From Avichristensenella sp031549905 (GTDB lineage Bacteria; Bacillota; Clostridia; Christensenellales; Aristaeellaceae), in assembly GCA_031549905.1 (NCBI GenBank), contig JAVBPC010000059.1, positions 1 through 56,711 on the forward strand: a DNA stretch of 56,711 nt. The letters are read 5' to 3'. Both the position numbers and the translations under genes were made by a program. Positions 27,747 through 36,266 of this stretch are shown piece by piece (the stretch's first letter is position 1; every line of letters starts with the position of its first letter). The notes beneath the pieces were generated by a model, which saw nothing but the letters and a program-made list of their open reading frames with translations, did no database searches and had not been told where the DNA came from.

Positions 27747-30700
27747 ATGCGTGAAGGGGAAAAGCGGCGTTATGCGCTGGTGGTGGTCGGCGGGGGGATT
27801 TCCGGCGTGTGCGCGGCACTGGCGGCGGCCCGCCACGGGTGCGATACAGCGCTGATACAGGATAGGCCGGTGCTGGGCGGGAACGCGAGCAGCGAAATCC
27901 GCATGCATATCGTGGGCGCAACCTGCCAGGAAAGGCGGCCGGACGCCAGGGAAACGGGCATCATCGAAGAGATATTGCTGGAAAACCAGCGGCGCAACCC
28001 GCAGCATTCGTTTTCGGTTTGCGATACGATTTTATGGGAGAAATGCATGGCGGAGCCGCGCCTTTCGCTGTACCTGAACACCCGGATGCTGACGGTCGAG
28101 ACCGACGGCGGGCGTGTGCGCAGCGTAACGGCGCATCAGTCCACCACGGAGAAGTGGTTTACTTTCGAAGCGGACTATTTTGTGGATGCCACCGGCGACG
28201 GCATGCTGGCTTCCGAGGCCGGCGCGGCCTTTGCACAGGGGCGCGAGGCGCGGGACGCGTACGGCGAAAGCCTTGCCCCCGCGCAGGCCGATGGCTGCAC
28301 CATGGGCAACAGCATCCTGTTTACTGCCCGCGACATGGGAAAGCCCGTCCCCTTCGAGCGTCCCGCCTGGGCGCATTGCTATGAAGATAAGGATATCCCC
28401 GGCCACCTGCACCATAACAACGGCCGTGTGGTGGAGGCCACCAGCGGCTATTGGTGGCTTGAGCTGGGCGGAGATGCGCTTAGCAGCATTGATGACGCCG
28501 AACAGATCCGCGATGAGCTGCTGAAAACCCTGTACGGTGTGTGGGATCATCTGAAAAACAGGGACCAGGGCTGCGAGAATCTGGCGCTGGACTGGGTGGG
28601 GTTCCTGCCCGGCAAGCGGGAAAGCCGCCGCGTGCTGGGCGACTATGTGCTGACGCAGGATGACCTGGTTTCGGGCCGCACATTCCCGGATGATGTGGCA
28701 TACGGCGGCTGGCACCTGGACCTGCACCCGGTGGGCGGGTTTGCCGCGTTTGGCCAGTTCGAGGAACCGGACGAGGAGACGCGCGCGCTCAAGCATCTCA
28801 AGGGGCTGTACGGCATCCCGTACAGGTGCCTGTACACGCGGGATGTGGAGAACCTGTTCCTGGCGGGGCGGGCGATCAGCGTATCGCATGTGGCGTTCGG
28901 TTCCACGCGCGTGATGGCGACGTGCGCGCTGGTGGGGCAGGCGGTGGGCGTGGCGGCGGCGATGGCCGCGCGGGAGGGGCTGACGCCGCGCGGGATCGGC
29001 AAACGCATGGATGCGCTGCAACAGGCGCTGATGCGGGAGGATTGCTACCTGCCCGGGAAGCAGCTTCATCATGCGGCAAACATAGCGCCGCTTGCCGCGG
29101 TGACCGCATCTTCACAGCAAGCAGAGGCACCATGCGCGGCGGTGACGGACGGTTTCCTGCGCGCGGCGGGCGATGACCTGCACTGCTGGCGGTCCGCGCC
29201 GGATGACGCACGGCCGTGGCTGTCGCTTGCGTGGAATGAGCCGGTGGCCGTGGCGGAGGTCATCATCCGGTTTGATTCCAACTGTTCCCATGATTATATG
29301 ACCACGCTCAGCGACTGGATGAAGGCGCGGCTGACCGAAGGCATCCCGCGGGAGCTGGTGCAGGATTACGACATTGAGTTGCTTCGAAACGGCGAGACGG
29401 TGCACACCGTTCACGTTCAGGATAACCACTTGCGCTTCCGCGTGCACCCTCTGCCGCAGGCGGTTATTTGCGATGCCCTGCGCCTTACGGTGCTGACAAC
29501 GCGCGGCGTGCCGGAGGCCCGTGTGTTCTCGCTGGAAGCGTATACCGATACGACCTATGCTGGTACAACCTGTAAAAAAGTGAGGAAAATGCCAATGACT
29601 TTTGAAAAATATAGCGCGGAGCGGATTGGCTCTGACGCGATTGCCCTGTATGCCGATGGGGTGCATTGGTTCACGCTGCCAGTGCGCTCGGCGGTGGATA
29701 CGGTGGGCCAAACGGATGCGGATGACGGCGTATTGGTCGCGCAGGAAGAGGCGATCCCCGGCGGCGTGCGCATCACCTGGCGCACAAAAAGCAACCTGTG
29801 GGCGGAAAAGGCGTACATCGTGGAGATGACGGAAGCGGCGTTCACCTACCGCATTTGTGTGCGGGGGCGGGGGCGGCTTCAGCGGATTCGCTACTTTACG
29901 GAGGGTGTACGGTATGAGGCGTCCGGGTATCTGCTGCCGGTGGCGACGCACGCGGATGAAGCCCACTGCATGCGCGCCATGCATGAGCCGGAGACCATTG
30001 CGCTTGGGTATTTCGTGCCGCCGCTGTTCTGTTATCCCTTCCGCATGGCCGGGCAGACGGGCTGGTTCGGCCTGGGCCTGTTTGCCAAGGCGGGCGGGTA
30101 TGCGTTCGATTCGTTCCACTACAGGCCGGAAGGCAACCGGTTCCAATTCGAACTGCCGCTGGAGGGGCAAACCCGCGTGGAGGACGAATGGGAGAGCCAG
30201 GGCATATGGGGCGCGCCGGGCGCGGACTGGCAGGCCGTGCTTGGCGCGTATGCCGCGTGGCACTACGACACCGGCCTTTGCGTGAAGCCCACGCGCGATA
30301 ACATCCCCGCATGGTGGCGCGGACCGATCTTCTGCGGCTGGGGCGAGCAGAACACGCTGGCGGACAAGGCGGGCGTGCCGCCGCAGGCATTTGCGACGCA
30401 AGCGGCGTACGAAAGAATGAGCGACCAGTTGGATGCGGCGGGGCTTGACCCTGCGGTGATCGTCATCGATGACAAATGGCAGCAGACGTTTGGCGGTGCG
30501 ATGCCGGATGAAGAAAAGTGGCCCGACCTGCGCGCGTTTGTGGATGCGCAGCATGCAAAGGGACGCCGCGTGCTGCTGTGGTTCAAGGCGTGGAACAACG
30601 AAGGGTTGATGGAAAGCGAATGCGCGACGCTGCTGTGCGCGCCGTGCGGGGCTGATCCGACGAACCCGGCGTACATTCGGCGCGTGCACGATATGATGCG

Positions 30701-31214
30701 GAACCTCCTTTCGGATGCGCCCGGCTGCTGCAACTGCGACGGGTTTAAGATCGACTTTGCCAACTGTATGCCGCTTGGCGATCTGATCCGCGTGCATGAA
30801 CCGGGCGTGTACGGCGTGGAGCTGCTCAAATGCTTATTTACGCTGCTGCATGATGCCGCAAAGGCCGTTAAGCCGGATGCGCTGATCAACACAAGCTGCG
30901 CCCACCCGTACTTTGCGGAAGTGACGGACCAGATTCGCCTGCACGACTACCGCACGGAGATGAACCAGGTGGTGGAAGTGATGACGTTCCGCCAGCGGAT
31001 GGCAGCCGCCGCGATGCCGGGCGCGCTGATCGATACGGATTCCGGCGGGGTAGGCAGCCGCCGCGATTTTCACCGGTACATCAAGGCGCAGCCGGGGCTG
31101 GGTGTGCCGGACCTGTATTGGCTCAGCGCCACCGGGGATGTGCCCTTTGATGAAACCGATTATGCCGTCATCCGGGAGGCTTGGGCCGAATACCGCAGGG
31201 GGCTTGCCAAGTGA
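27747..31214 (+). CDS. Fusion of FAD-dependent oxidoreductase and GH31/GH36-like alpha-glycosidase, 1155 aa
   Basis: Residues ~1-440 are an FAD-dependent oxidoreductase of the FAD_oxidored (PF12831-like) type: dinucleotide motif 'VVVGGGISGVCAAL' (Gly15, 17, 20), 'YFVDATGDGMLA' and the C-terminal FAD segment 'NLFLAGRAISVSH'. Residues ~440-610 look like a discoidin-like binding domain ('AVAEVIIRFDSN'). From ~615 to the end is a clan GH-D/GH31-like barrel: 'AVIVIDDKWQQTFGG', 'LLWFKAW', nucleophile candidate Asp1003 in 'CDGFKIDFAN', and 'IDTDSGGVGSRRDF'. There is no signal peptide. AGGAGG precedes ATG 27747. The two halves join at an A6 run (29574-29579), just before a possible internal ribosome-binding site and ATG 29595. 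Loss of one A would split the gene at TGA 29581. The combined function is unknown. Confidence 0.8.
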   Translation: MREGEKRRYALVVVGGGISGVCAALAAARHGCDTALIQDRPVLGGNASSEIRMHIVGATCQERRPDARETGIIEEILLENQRRNPQHSFSVCDTILWEKCMAEPRLSLYLNTRMLTVETDGGRVRSVTAHQSTTEKWFTFEADYFVDATGDGMLASEAGAAFAQGREARDAYGESLAPAQADGCTMGNSILFTARDMGKPVPFERPAWAHCYEDKDIPGHLHHNNGRVVEATSGYWWLELGGDALSSIDDAEQIRDELLKTLYGVWDHLKNRDQGCENLALDWVGFLPGKRESRRVLGDYVLTQDDLVSGRTFPDDVAYGGWHLDLHPVGGFAAFGQFEEPDEETRALKHLKGLYGIPYRCLYTRDVENLFLAGRAISVSHVAFGSTRVMATCALVGQAVGVAAAMAAREGLTPRGIGKRMDALQQALMREDCYLPGKQLHHAANIAPLAAVTASSQQAEAPCAAVTDGFLRAAGDDLHCWRSAPDDARPWLSLAWNEPVAVAEVIIRFDSNCSHDYMTTLSDWMKARLTEGIPRELVQDYDIELLRNGETVHTVHVQDNHLRFRVHPLPQAVICDALRLTVLTTRGVPEARVFSLEAYTDTTYAGTTCKKVRKMPMTFEKYSAERIGSDAIALYADGVHWFTLPVRSAVDTVGQTDADDGVLVAQEEAIPGGVRITWRTKSNLWAEKAYIVEMTEAAFTYRICVRGRGRLQRIRYFTEGVRYEASGYLLPVATHADEAHCMRAMHEPETIALGYFVPPLFCYPFRMAGQTGWFGLGLFAKAGGYAFDSFHYRPEGNRFQFELPLEGQTRVEDEWESQGIWGAPGADWQAVLGAYAAWHYDTGLCVKPTRDNIPAWWRGPIFCGWGEQNTLADKAGVPPQAFATQAAYERMSDQLDAAGLDPAVIVIDDKWQQTFGGAMPDEEKWPDLRAFVDAQHAKGRRVLLWFKAWNNEGLMESECATLLCAPCGADPTNPAYIRRVHDMMRNLLSDAPGCCNCDGFKIDFANCMPLGDLIRVHEPGVYGVELLKCLFTLLHDAAKAVKPDALINTSCAHPYFAEVTDQIRLHDYRTEMNQVVEVMTFRQRMAAAAMPGALIDTDSGGVGSRRDFHRYIKAQPGLGVPDLYWLSATGDVPFDETDYAVIREAWAEYRRGLAK

Positions 31215-31993
31215 TGGAGCGGATTCAATACGGCGAGGCGGGCGGCGTTCCGCTGATGATGCTGATGGAGAGGCCCTCGGGCTGCGCGCCTGGCGACCGC
31301 CGCGTGTGCGTGGTGTGGGTGCACGGCGGCGGCTGGCACGCGGGCGAGGCGGCGCAGTTCACCAGGCACATCGCGCACATGGCGGCAAAGGGCGCGGTTT
31401 CGGTTTCGATCGAATACGGATTGACATCGGCGGGCGCTTCGGTTTCGGATTGCCTTGCCGACTGCCAGGAAGCGATCCGCTGGCTGCGCGCAAACGCGCA
31501 CGCGCTGGGGATTGACCCGGCGCGCATCATCGCGGCGGGCGATTCCGCCGGGGGGCACCTGGCGTGCTGCCTGGGATCGCCTGCGCTGACGCCCGATCCC
31601 AGGGCGCGGGCAAACCGCGTGGTGAACATGAACGGCGTGGTGGATGTGACCGGGCGATTCCTGCCGCATATCGTGCCGGAATCGAGATTGCCTGCCGAAA
31701 GCGCGGAAGCGTGGCTGGCGTGGATGGCCCGGGCGGAAGCGCTGTCGCCGGTGCACAGCGTCACAGGGGAACACGCGCCCATTCTGCATGTGCAGGGCCT
31801 CGATGACCCCGTCGTGCTGCCGCAGGAGACGCTGCGCTACCACCGTGCGCTGCAGGCGGCGGGCGTATCCAGCGAATTGTGGCTGCTGCCAGGAATAAAC
31901 CATGCGTTCATCGTATTTGATTATCACCTGGAAAATGGGCGCGTGGAAGAAATTTTGCGTGCGATAGGCGACTGGATGCTAAACAGCCGCTGA
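31214..31993 (+). CDS. Alpha/beta-hydrolase esterase (acetyl-esterase-like)
   Basis: This 259-residue cytosolic hydrolase has the HSL/BD-FAE-type oxyanion motif 'VHGGGWHAGE', nucleophile elbow 'AAGDSAGGHLA', acid in 'GLDDPVV' and catalytic His in 'PGINHAFIVF'. Its ATG overlaps the previous TGA (TGATG), so it is translationally coupled to the FAD-glycosidase. It probably removes acyl groups from imported sugars (inference). The stop codon lies inside a short palindromic repeat. Confidence 0.87.
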   Translation: MERIQYGEAGGVPLMMLMERPSGCAPGDRRVCVVWVHGGGWHAGEAAQFTRHIAHMAAKGAVSVSIEYGLTSAGASVSDCLADCQEAIRWLRANAHALGIDPARIIAAGDSAGGHLACCLGSPALTPDPRARANRVVNMNGVVDVTGRFLPHIVPESRLPAESAEAWLAWMARAEALSPVHSVTGEHAPILHVQGLDDPVVLPQETLRYHRALQAAGVSSELWLLPGINHAFIVFDYHLENGRVEEILRAIGDWMLNSR

Positions 31994-32020
31994 TCTATTC
32001 GCCGTGCGAATGACCAGCGG
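31987..32020. repeat. Short palindromic repeat, apparently the fused ends of R3
   Basis: CCGCTGATCTATTCG (31987-32001) pairs with CGAATGACCAGCGG (32007-32020). Both arms match the ends of the 256-bp repeat at 51740-51995. The TGA in the left arm is the stop codon of the esterase gene. Confidence 0.65.
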
Positions 32021-32041
32021 ACATCAAAAGGAGGTCACGCA

Positions 32042-32644
32042 GTGAAACAGGTATTCTTGATCGGGGACTCCATCCTGGGCAATTACTGCCCCGATGTGGA
32101 GGAGATTCTGGCCGGAAAGGCGCAGATCCACAGGCCGTGCACCGCGCCCGGACAGCCTGAGAACGGCCGCTGGAGCGGGTATACCCTCAACAACCTGGTG
32201 CCGCACATGTGGCTTCAGCATTTGCCCGAAAAGATAGACTGCGTGCACTGGAATAACGGCATATGGGATATGTTCATCCGCCACGATGAGGACGGCTGCT
32301 TCACGCCGCTTGATGATTATGTGCGCAACCTCAGAAGGATTGCGCGTGAGCTGCGCAAACTAACCCCAAACGTGGTATTTGCCACGAGCACGCCGCTGCG
32401 CGTGGATGGATACATCCTGCTGCCGTATCAGTCGCCGCGCCGCATCATGGAATATGAACTGCCCTACCGTGATGCCGCGATTGCGCTGATGAAGGAATTG
32501 AACATACCTGTAAACGACCTGTTTGCCGCCGTGCTGCCGCGCCGCATGGAGCTGATCTGCGAGGACAATACGCACCTGAGCGATGCCGGCAAGCGGTTTT
32601 GCGCGGAAAAGGTAGTGGAGGCGATTTCGCCGTATCTGGCGTAA
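32042..32644 (+). CDS. SGNH/GDSL-family hydrolase (probable sugar esterase)
   Basis: This 200-residue protein has the GDS block at the N-terminus ('FLIGDSILGNY', Ser10), an Asn block ('HWNNGIWD') and a C-terminal catalytic Asp-x-x-His ('EDNTHLSDAG'). Start is GTG 32042, 8 nt after AGGAGGT. It is last in the operon with the second CUT1 importer and the FAD-glycosidase. Two unrelated esterase folds in one operon suggest a heavily acylated substrate, as for YesT in rhamnogalacturonan use (analogy only). Confidence 0.85.
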   Translation: MKQVFLIGDSILGNYCPDVEEILAGKAQIHRPCTAPGQPENGRWSGYTLNNLVPHMWLQHLPEKIDCVHWNNGIWDMFIRHDEDGCFTPLDDYVRNLRRIARELRKLTPNVVFATSTPLRVDGYILLPYQSPRRIMEYELPYRDAAIALMKELNIPVNDLFAAVLPRRMELICEDNTHLSDAGKRFCAEKVVEAISPYLA

Positions 32645-32683
32645 ATCCAGCGTTGCTCAGGGAAAAGCAAATGATTTTCCCGC

Positions 32684-33586
32684 TTACCACCCGTGTATCT
32701 GCGCGGGACTTTTGAAGATGTCATCCAGCCTGTTGATCATCGGCGCGATATCGCCAAAATCCAGTGCCCGGTGGTCGAATGCAACCGTGATGGGCAGAAT
32801 GCTGCGCACGCCGATGGCATCCACGCCTGTTGGGTCCGTGAACACACCCGGCTTTGCCTGCACTGCGCCAATGCCGATGGCGGCCACCTGCGGCGGGATG
32901 ATATCCAGCAGCGCGACACTGCCGTGCGTGCCGCGCACCGCGGCGCCCATGTTGGAAACGGTAAGGGTGCCCTGGCTCATCTCACCGATGGACAGGGTGC
33001 CTTCGTTTTGCCACTTGCCGCCGCGCGGAAGGCCGCGCATGTGGCTGTCCCCGATGAACAGACCCAGCACGCGCCCCAGCGCGGTCAGCACCCTGCCCTG
33101 CCGCAGCGCACGCAGCGTATCGGAAAAACCGACCGAAAGCAACGCACGGTCCACCTGGGTGCACGCCAGCTTCGCATCCAAGTCCGCAAGCGCGCAGGTC
33201 ATTTCGTCCAGCGTTTTTGTGCCGAAACCGCGCAGGTTCAGCGTAACCATCTCGCCGGATGGCAGCAGCACCGGCATGTTGATATCGATGGATTCCTTGA
33301 TGTCAACCCTGCCGGAAACCAGAAAGCGGTTGTAGCACATGTGCGCATTCATGCGCGGTGCGGCATGGATGCCCTCCACAATCGCGCGCAGCAGCAGCGT
33401 ATTCAGCGCGATTTTTTGCGCATGCCGGCCGGAACTGTTCAGGCGCTTGTGTTCAGTCAAAAGCTCGGTTGCGTCCGCTTCGTACACATAGCAGACGTGG
33501 GGGATGGCGCGCCAGCCCGCGGATGTCATGTTCGCGATGACCTTGCGGCGGATATCCAGCGGCACACTTTTCTCATTCTTGCTCAT
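32684..33586 (-). CDS. Stand-alone 2-oxoacid dehydrogenase acyltransferase (E2) catalytic domain
   Basis: This 300-residue protein corresponds to the catalytic core of E2 enzymes: 'GTLTVSNMGA' region, 'LLDIIPPQVAAIGIGAV' and the active-site block 'VAFDHRALDFGDIAPMI' (His, Asp; canonical DHRxxDG). The lipoyl and E3-binding domains that precede it in true E2s are absent, and no E1/E3 genes are nearby. It may be a CoA-dependent acyltransferase on a small substrate or an orphan. ATG 33586 overlaps the stop of the exporter gene (ATGA). Confidence 0.8.
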   Translation of the reverse strand: MSKNEKSVPLDIRRKVIANMTSAGWRAIPHVCYVYEADATELLTEHKRLNSSGRHAQKIALNTLLLRAIVEGIHAAPRMNAHMCYNRFLVSGRVDIKESIDINMPVLLPSGEMVTLNLRGFGTKTLDEMTCALADLDAKLACTQVDRALLSVGFSDTLRALRQGRVLTALGRVLGLFIGDSHMRGLPRGGKWQNEGTLSIGEMSQGTLTVSNMGAAVRGTHGSVALLDIIPPQVAAIGIGAVQAKPGVFTDPTGVDAIGVRSILPITVAFDHRALDFGDIAPMINRLDDIFKSPAQIHGW

Positions 33587-34365
33587 GCCAGCAAAAGCCG
33601 CGCTGCGTTGTACACGCACAGCGCAAGGATCACCGTCAACAGCCCCGTCAGCAGCTTTTCCGCCTGCGCCGCGGGCACCTTTTTGTGTATCCTGGCGCCC
33701 AGCAGCCCGCCGATCACGGCGGCGGCGATCATCGCAAGCAGCACGGGCCACTCAAACGCAGGGATGCGGCCCAGCACGGCGGTTTGCATAAAGCTGGCCG
33801 CCTGCGACAGCAGGATAATCAGCAGCGAATTCTTCGCCGCTTTTTTTGTATCCATGGAGAAGAAATAATATAACACCACCAGGTTCATCGGCCCGCCGCC
33901 GATGCCCAGGAAGCTGGACAGCACCCCCAGCAGGAATCCGATCACGGCACACAGCAGCAAATTTTTGACATTCTTGGTGTGAATGCGCGCTTTGTTTTTC
34001 AGGTATACCATCGTGCCCAGCACCATCAGAAACAGCAGCGCGGACTGGATCACGCCGACCATTTGGTCCTGGCCAAGCGCGCGGCTCAGCATGGTGAACG
34101 ATTCCTTGCCCGCAAGCCCGCCCAGCGCCGCGCCGATCCCGATGGGGATGCTGCGCCGCACCTCCAGCGCGCCGCCCTTTCGGCTGCGCAGCACGGATAC
34201 GATGGACATCGTCAGCACCGTGCAACCCGAAAGGAACGAAATGGTGCTGACGGAGAGGGCCCCCAGCGCATCCAGTGCGGGCTTCATCACCACGCCGCCG
34301 CCGATGCCGCAGATGCCGCCCACGGTGGATGCAGCCAGCGCAACCAGAAAAACAAATACACTCAT
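33583..34365 (-). CDS. TauE/SafE-family membrane exporter
   Basis: This 260-residue protein has about eight transmembrane segments and the paired glycine-rich motifs of the family ('GGICGIGGGVVMKPALD' and 'LSSFLGIGGGPMNL'). The family moves sulfite, sulfoacetate or other organic anions; the substrate here is unknown. ATG 34365 is preferred over TTG 34368, with GGGGTGAT upstream. It is first in a two-gene operon with the orphan acyltransferase domain, which may act on the same compound. Confidence 0.87.
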   Translation of the reverse strand: MSVFVFLVALAASTVGGICGIGGGVVMKPALDALGALSVSTISFLSGCTVLTMSIVSVLRSRKGGALEVRRSIPIGIGAALGGLAGKESFTMLSRALGQDQMVGVIQSALLFLMVLGTMVYLKNKARIHTKNVKNLLLCAVIGFLLGVLSSFLGIGGGPMNLVVLYYFFSMDTKKAAKNSLLIILLSQAASFMQTAVLGRIPAFEWPVLLAMIAAAVIGGLLGARIHKKVPAAQAEKLLTGLLTVILALCVYNAARLLLA

Positions 34366-34388
34366 CAAAAATCACCCCAGCATTTGCC

Positions 34389-34417
34389 ATCATACCAAAG
34401 CGGTGCCAGGGTGTCCA
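34389..34417 (-). promoter_or_regulatory. Sigma-A promoter of the TauE/acyltransferase operon
   Basis: On the - strand, TGGACA (34417-34412), 17 nt, TATGAT (34394-34389), about 24 nt before the ATG. Near consensus. Confidence 0.7.
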
Positions 34418-34470
34418 GCTGAGATTCGCCGCCATCCCCACAAAATAAACAGAATATCCAAATTTTTTTA

Positions 34471-34499
34471 TTGAATCATACCGTGCACCCTTCTATACT
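34471..34499 (+). promoter_or_regulatory. Sigma-A promoter of the kinase-propeller-oxidoreductase operon
   Basis: TTGAAT (34471-34476), 17 nt, TATACT (34494-34499), preceded by an AT-rich tract (AATTTTTTTA) that could act as an UP element. Confidence 0.75.
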
Positions 34500-34528
34500 C
34501 GTGGTAACAAAAATAGTAGGTGATTGCC

Positions 34529-36253
34529 GTGCCGATCAACCGGCGGACGGGGAATTGGTCTTTGCGCAGCATATTGGTGCTGTTTCTGATTGTATCGATG
34601 GTGTTCACCATTTTCATCATGCTTTTTTCCTCTTCCGTGTACCGCGGGGTGATGAGCCGCAACACCGGCTACACCATGGAGCTGTACGCGCGCGAGCAGG
34701 AAAAGCTGCTGCGCGACCAGCTGCAATCCATCAAAACGGCGCTGTATGCGCTGGTCAATAAGGAAGAGGTTGTCGATTACCTTAGCAGCGACAGGGGATA
34801 CCGTGCGGCCAACGTGCAGTACATGACCTCGCTTGTCAACGATATTCCGCGCTTTGTGCCCATCATTACGGATGTGCTGCTGGCCACGGCCGACCAGCAT
34901 ATCACCGCCTCCACATTCAATTCCAGCGACATCCACAACTTCATGAGGCGCTATGATGTGCTGTCCGGGTACTACGCATCGGGGCAGACTGCCCCCACTT
35001 ACTATTCGCTGATCCCCGGCAAGGGCACGGAGTATGCGGTGGCCATGGTGGTGCCGGTGCAGTCAGCGGGGAACATCGGCGTGTGCGTGGCGTTTTCCAC
35101 GCTGCAGGGCTTTCTGGGCAACGCGAATTTCATGGCGTACCCGTGCGTGATTCTGGAGGGCGATGCCGTTTTCTACACCAACACGGATGCGCTGCCGGAT
35201 GCCGAATGGCTGCGCGCACACAAAGGCGAACAGGCGCTGGAGACGGTCGATCAGCAGATCATCCACCTGTCCGTAGATGCGCTTGGATGGGATATTTTCT
35301 TTGAATACCCGCTGATGGCCGTGGATACGAAGCTGGAACAGAACATGTCGAAATGGAGCCTCTTTTCGGTTATCGTGTTTGCGGTGATCGAGGGGCTGAT
35401 GGTGCTTGCGATCTACAAAATTGTTGTAGCGCCGATTTTGAGCATCAGCAACCAATCCGTGCGCATCAACTCCACCACCAGCCTGCTGGATAACCCGGCA
35501 GGCGGGCGAAAAGAACTGAACCGGCTGGTGGCCAACATCAATGATATGATTGTGCGCACCAACCAGCTGACAGGCGAAGTAAAGGACGCAAAGCTGCGCC
35601 TGGTGCAGATGGAAAACACGCGCCTGAAGGAGCGCAACATGTTCCTGCAGGCGCAGATCAACCCGCATTTCCTGTATAACATGCTGGAATGCATCTGTGG
35701 CATGGCCGCCAAATGGCAGGCGTTGCCCATCCGGGATATGGCGCAGCTGCTATCCAGAATGTATCAGTATTGCCTGCGCTCACCGGACAGCACGCTGGAT
35801 GAAGAGATGGCCTGCATCGCGCTGTATGAGAAGATCCTGGCGCTGCGGTATGAGGAAGGGTACAGCATCATCACGGAAATCCCGGAAGAGCTGCTTGCGC
35901 TGCCGCTGCCGCGCATGTCGCTGGAACCGATTGTGGAGAACTCTGTGCAGCATGGGTTTGTGCGCGGAGAGGGGCGGCACTTCCGTGTGCGCATCAGCGC
36001 CGCATTGGCCGGCGATATGCTGACGATCACCGTTTCGGACAACGGTTGCGGCATTCCGCCTGAAAGGATGGCCGAACTGAACCGGCGGCTGGAAGCGCCG
36101 TCACTGGAAAACCGCGAGGGCAACGGGCATATCGGGCTGATCAACGTATGCGCGCGGCTGCGGCTTAGCTACCTGCTGGGCAGCGGCGTGACGCTTCAAG
36201 AAAACGAAAGCGGCGGCGTGGATGTGATCATGCGCATTCGCTACGGTGGGTGA
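34529..36253 (+). CDS. Sensor histidine kinase, YesM-like (second)
   Basis: This 574-residue kinase has TM1 at ~15-38, an extracytoplasmic sensor of ~240 residues, TM2 near 275-300 and a HAMP-like linker. The His box is 'LQAQINPHFLYNMLE' with His380, the N-box is 'VENSVQHGFVRGEG' and the G-box is 'DNGCGIPPERM'. Start is taken as GTG 34529, 5-6 nt after TAGGTGA; GTG 34520 overlaps that site. No regulator is adjacent. The best partner is the AraC-type response regulator at 43439, after five intervening genes. Confidence 0.88.
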   Translation: MPINRRTGNWSLRSILVLFLIVSMVFTIFIMLFSSSVYRGVMSRNTGYTMELYAREQEKLLRDQLQSIKTALYALVNKEEVVDYLSSDRGYRAANVQYMTSLVNDIPRFVPIITDVLLATADQHITASTFNSSDIHNFMRRYDVLSGYYASGQTAPTYYSLIPGKGTEYAVAMVVPVQSAGNIGVCVAFSTLQGFLGNANFMAYPCVILEGDAVFYTNTDALPDAEWLRAHKGEQALETVDQQIIHLSVDALGWDIFFEYPLMAVDTKLEQNMSKWSLFSVIVFAVIEGLMVLAIYKIVVAPILSISNQSVRINSTTSLLDNPAGGRKELNRLVANINDMIVRTNQLTGEVKDAKLRLVQMENTRLKERNMFLQAQINPHFLYNMLECICGMAAKWQALPIRDMAQLLSRMYQYCLRSPDSTLDEEMACIALYEKILALRYEEGYSIITEIPEELLALPLPRMSLEPIVENSVQHGFVRGEGRHFRVRISAALAGDMLTITVSDNGCGIPPERMAELNRRLEAPSLENREGNGHIGLINVCARLRLSYLLGSGVTLQENESGGVDVIMRIRYGG

Positions 36254-36266
36254 AAGGGGGATGACC

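Noticed and set aside
26115..28007. 630-residue - strand open frame
   Set aside because: It mirrors the second CUT1 binding protein and runs across a terminator and the next gene's start; no recognisable domain.
29571..29581. Classical -1 programmed frameshift at the A AAA AAG string of the fusion gene
   Set aside because: The reading frame is AAA AAA GTG, not A AAA AAG, and a -1 shift does not lead into a stop or a gene; the relevant alternative is loss of one A or transcript slippage.
32660..32681. Terminator between the convergent SGNH and acyltransferase genes
   Set aside because: GGGAAAA/TTTTCCC forms only an AT-rich 7-bp stem without a following U-run on either strand; too weak to call.
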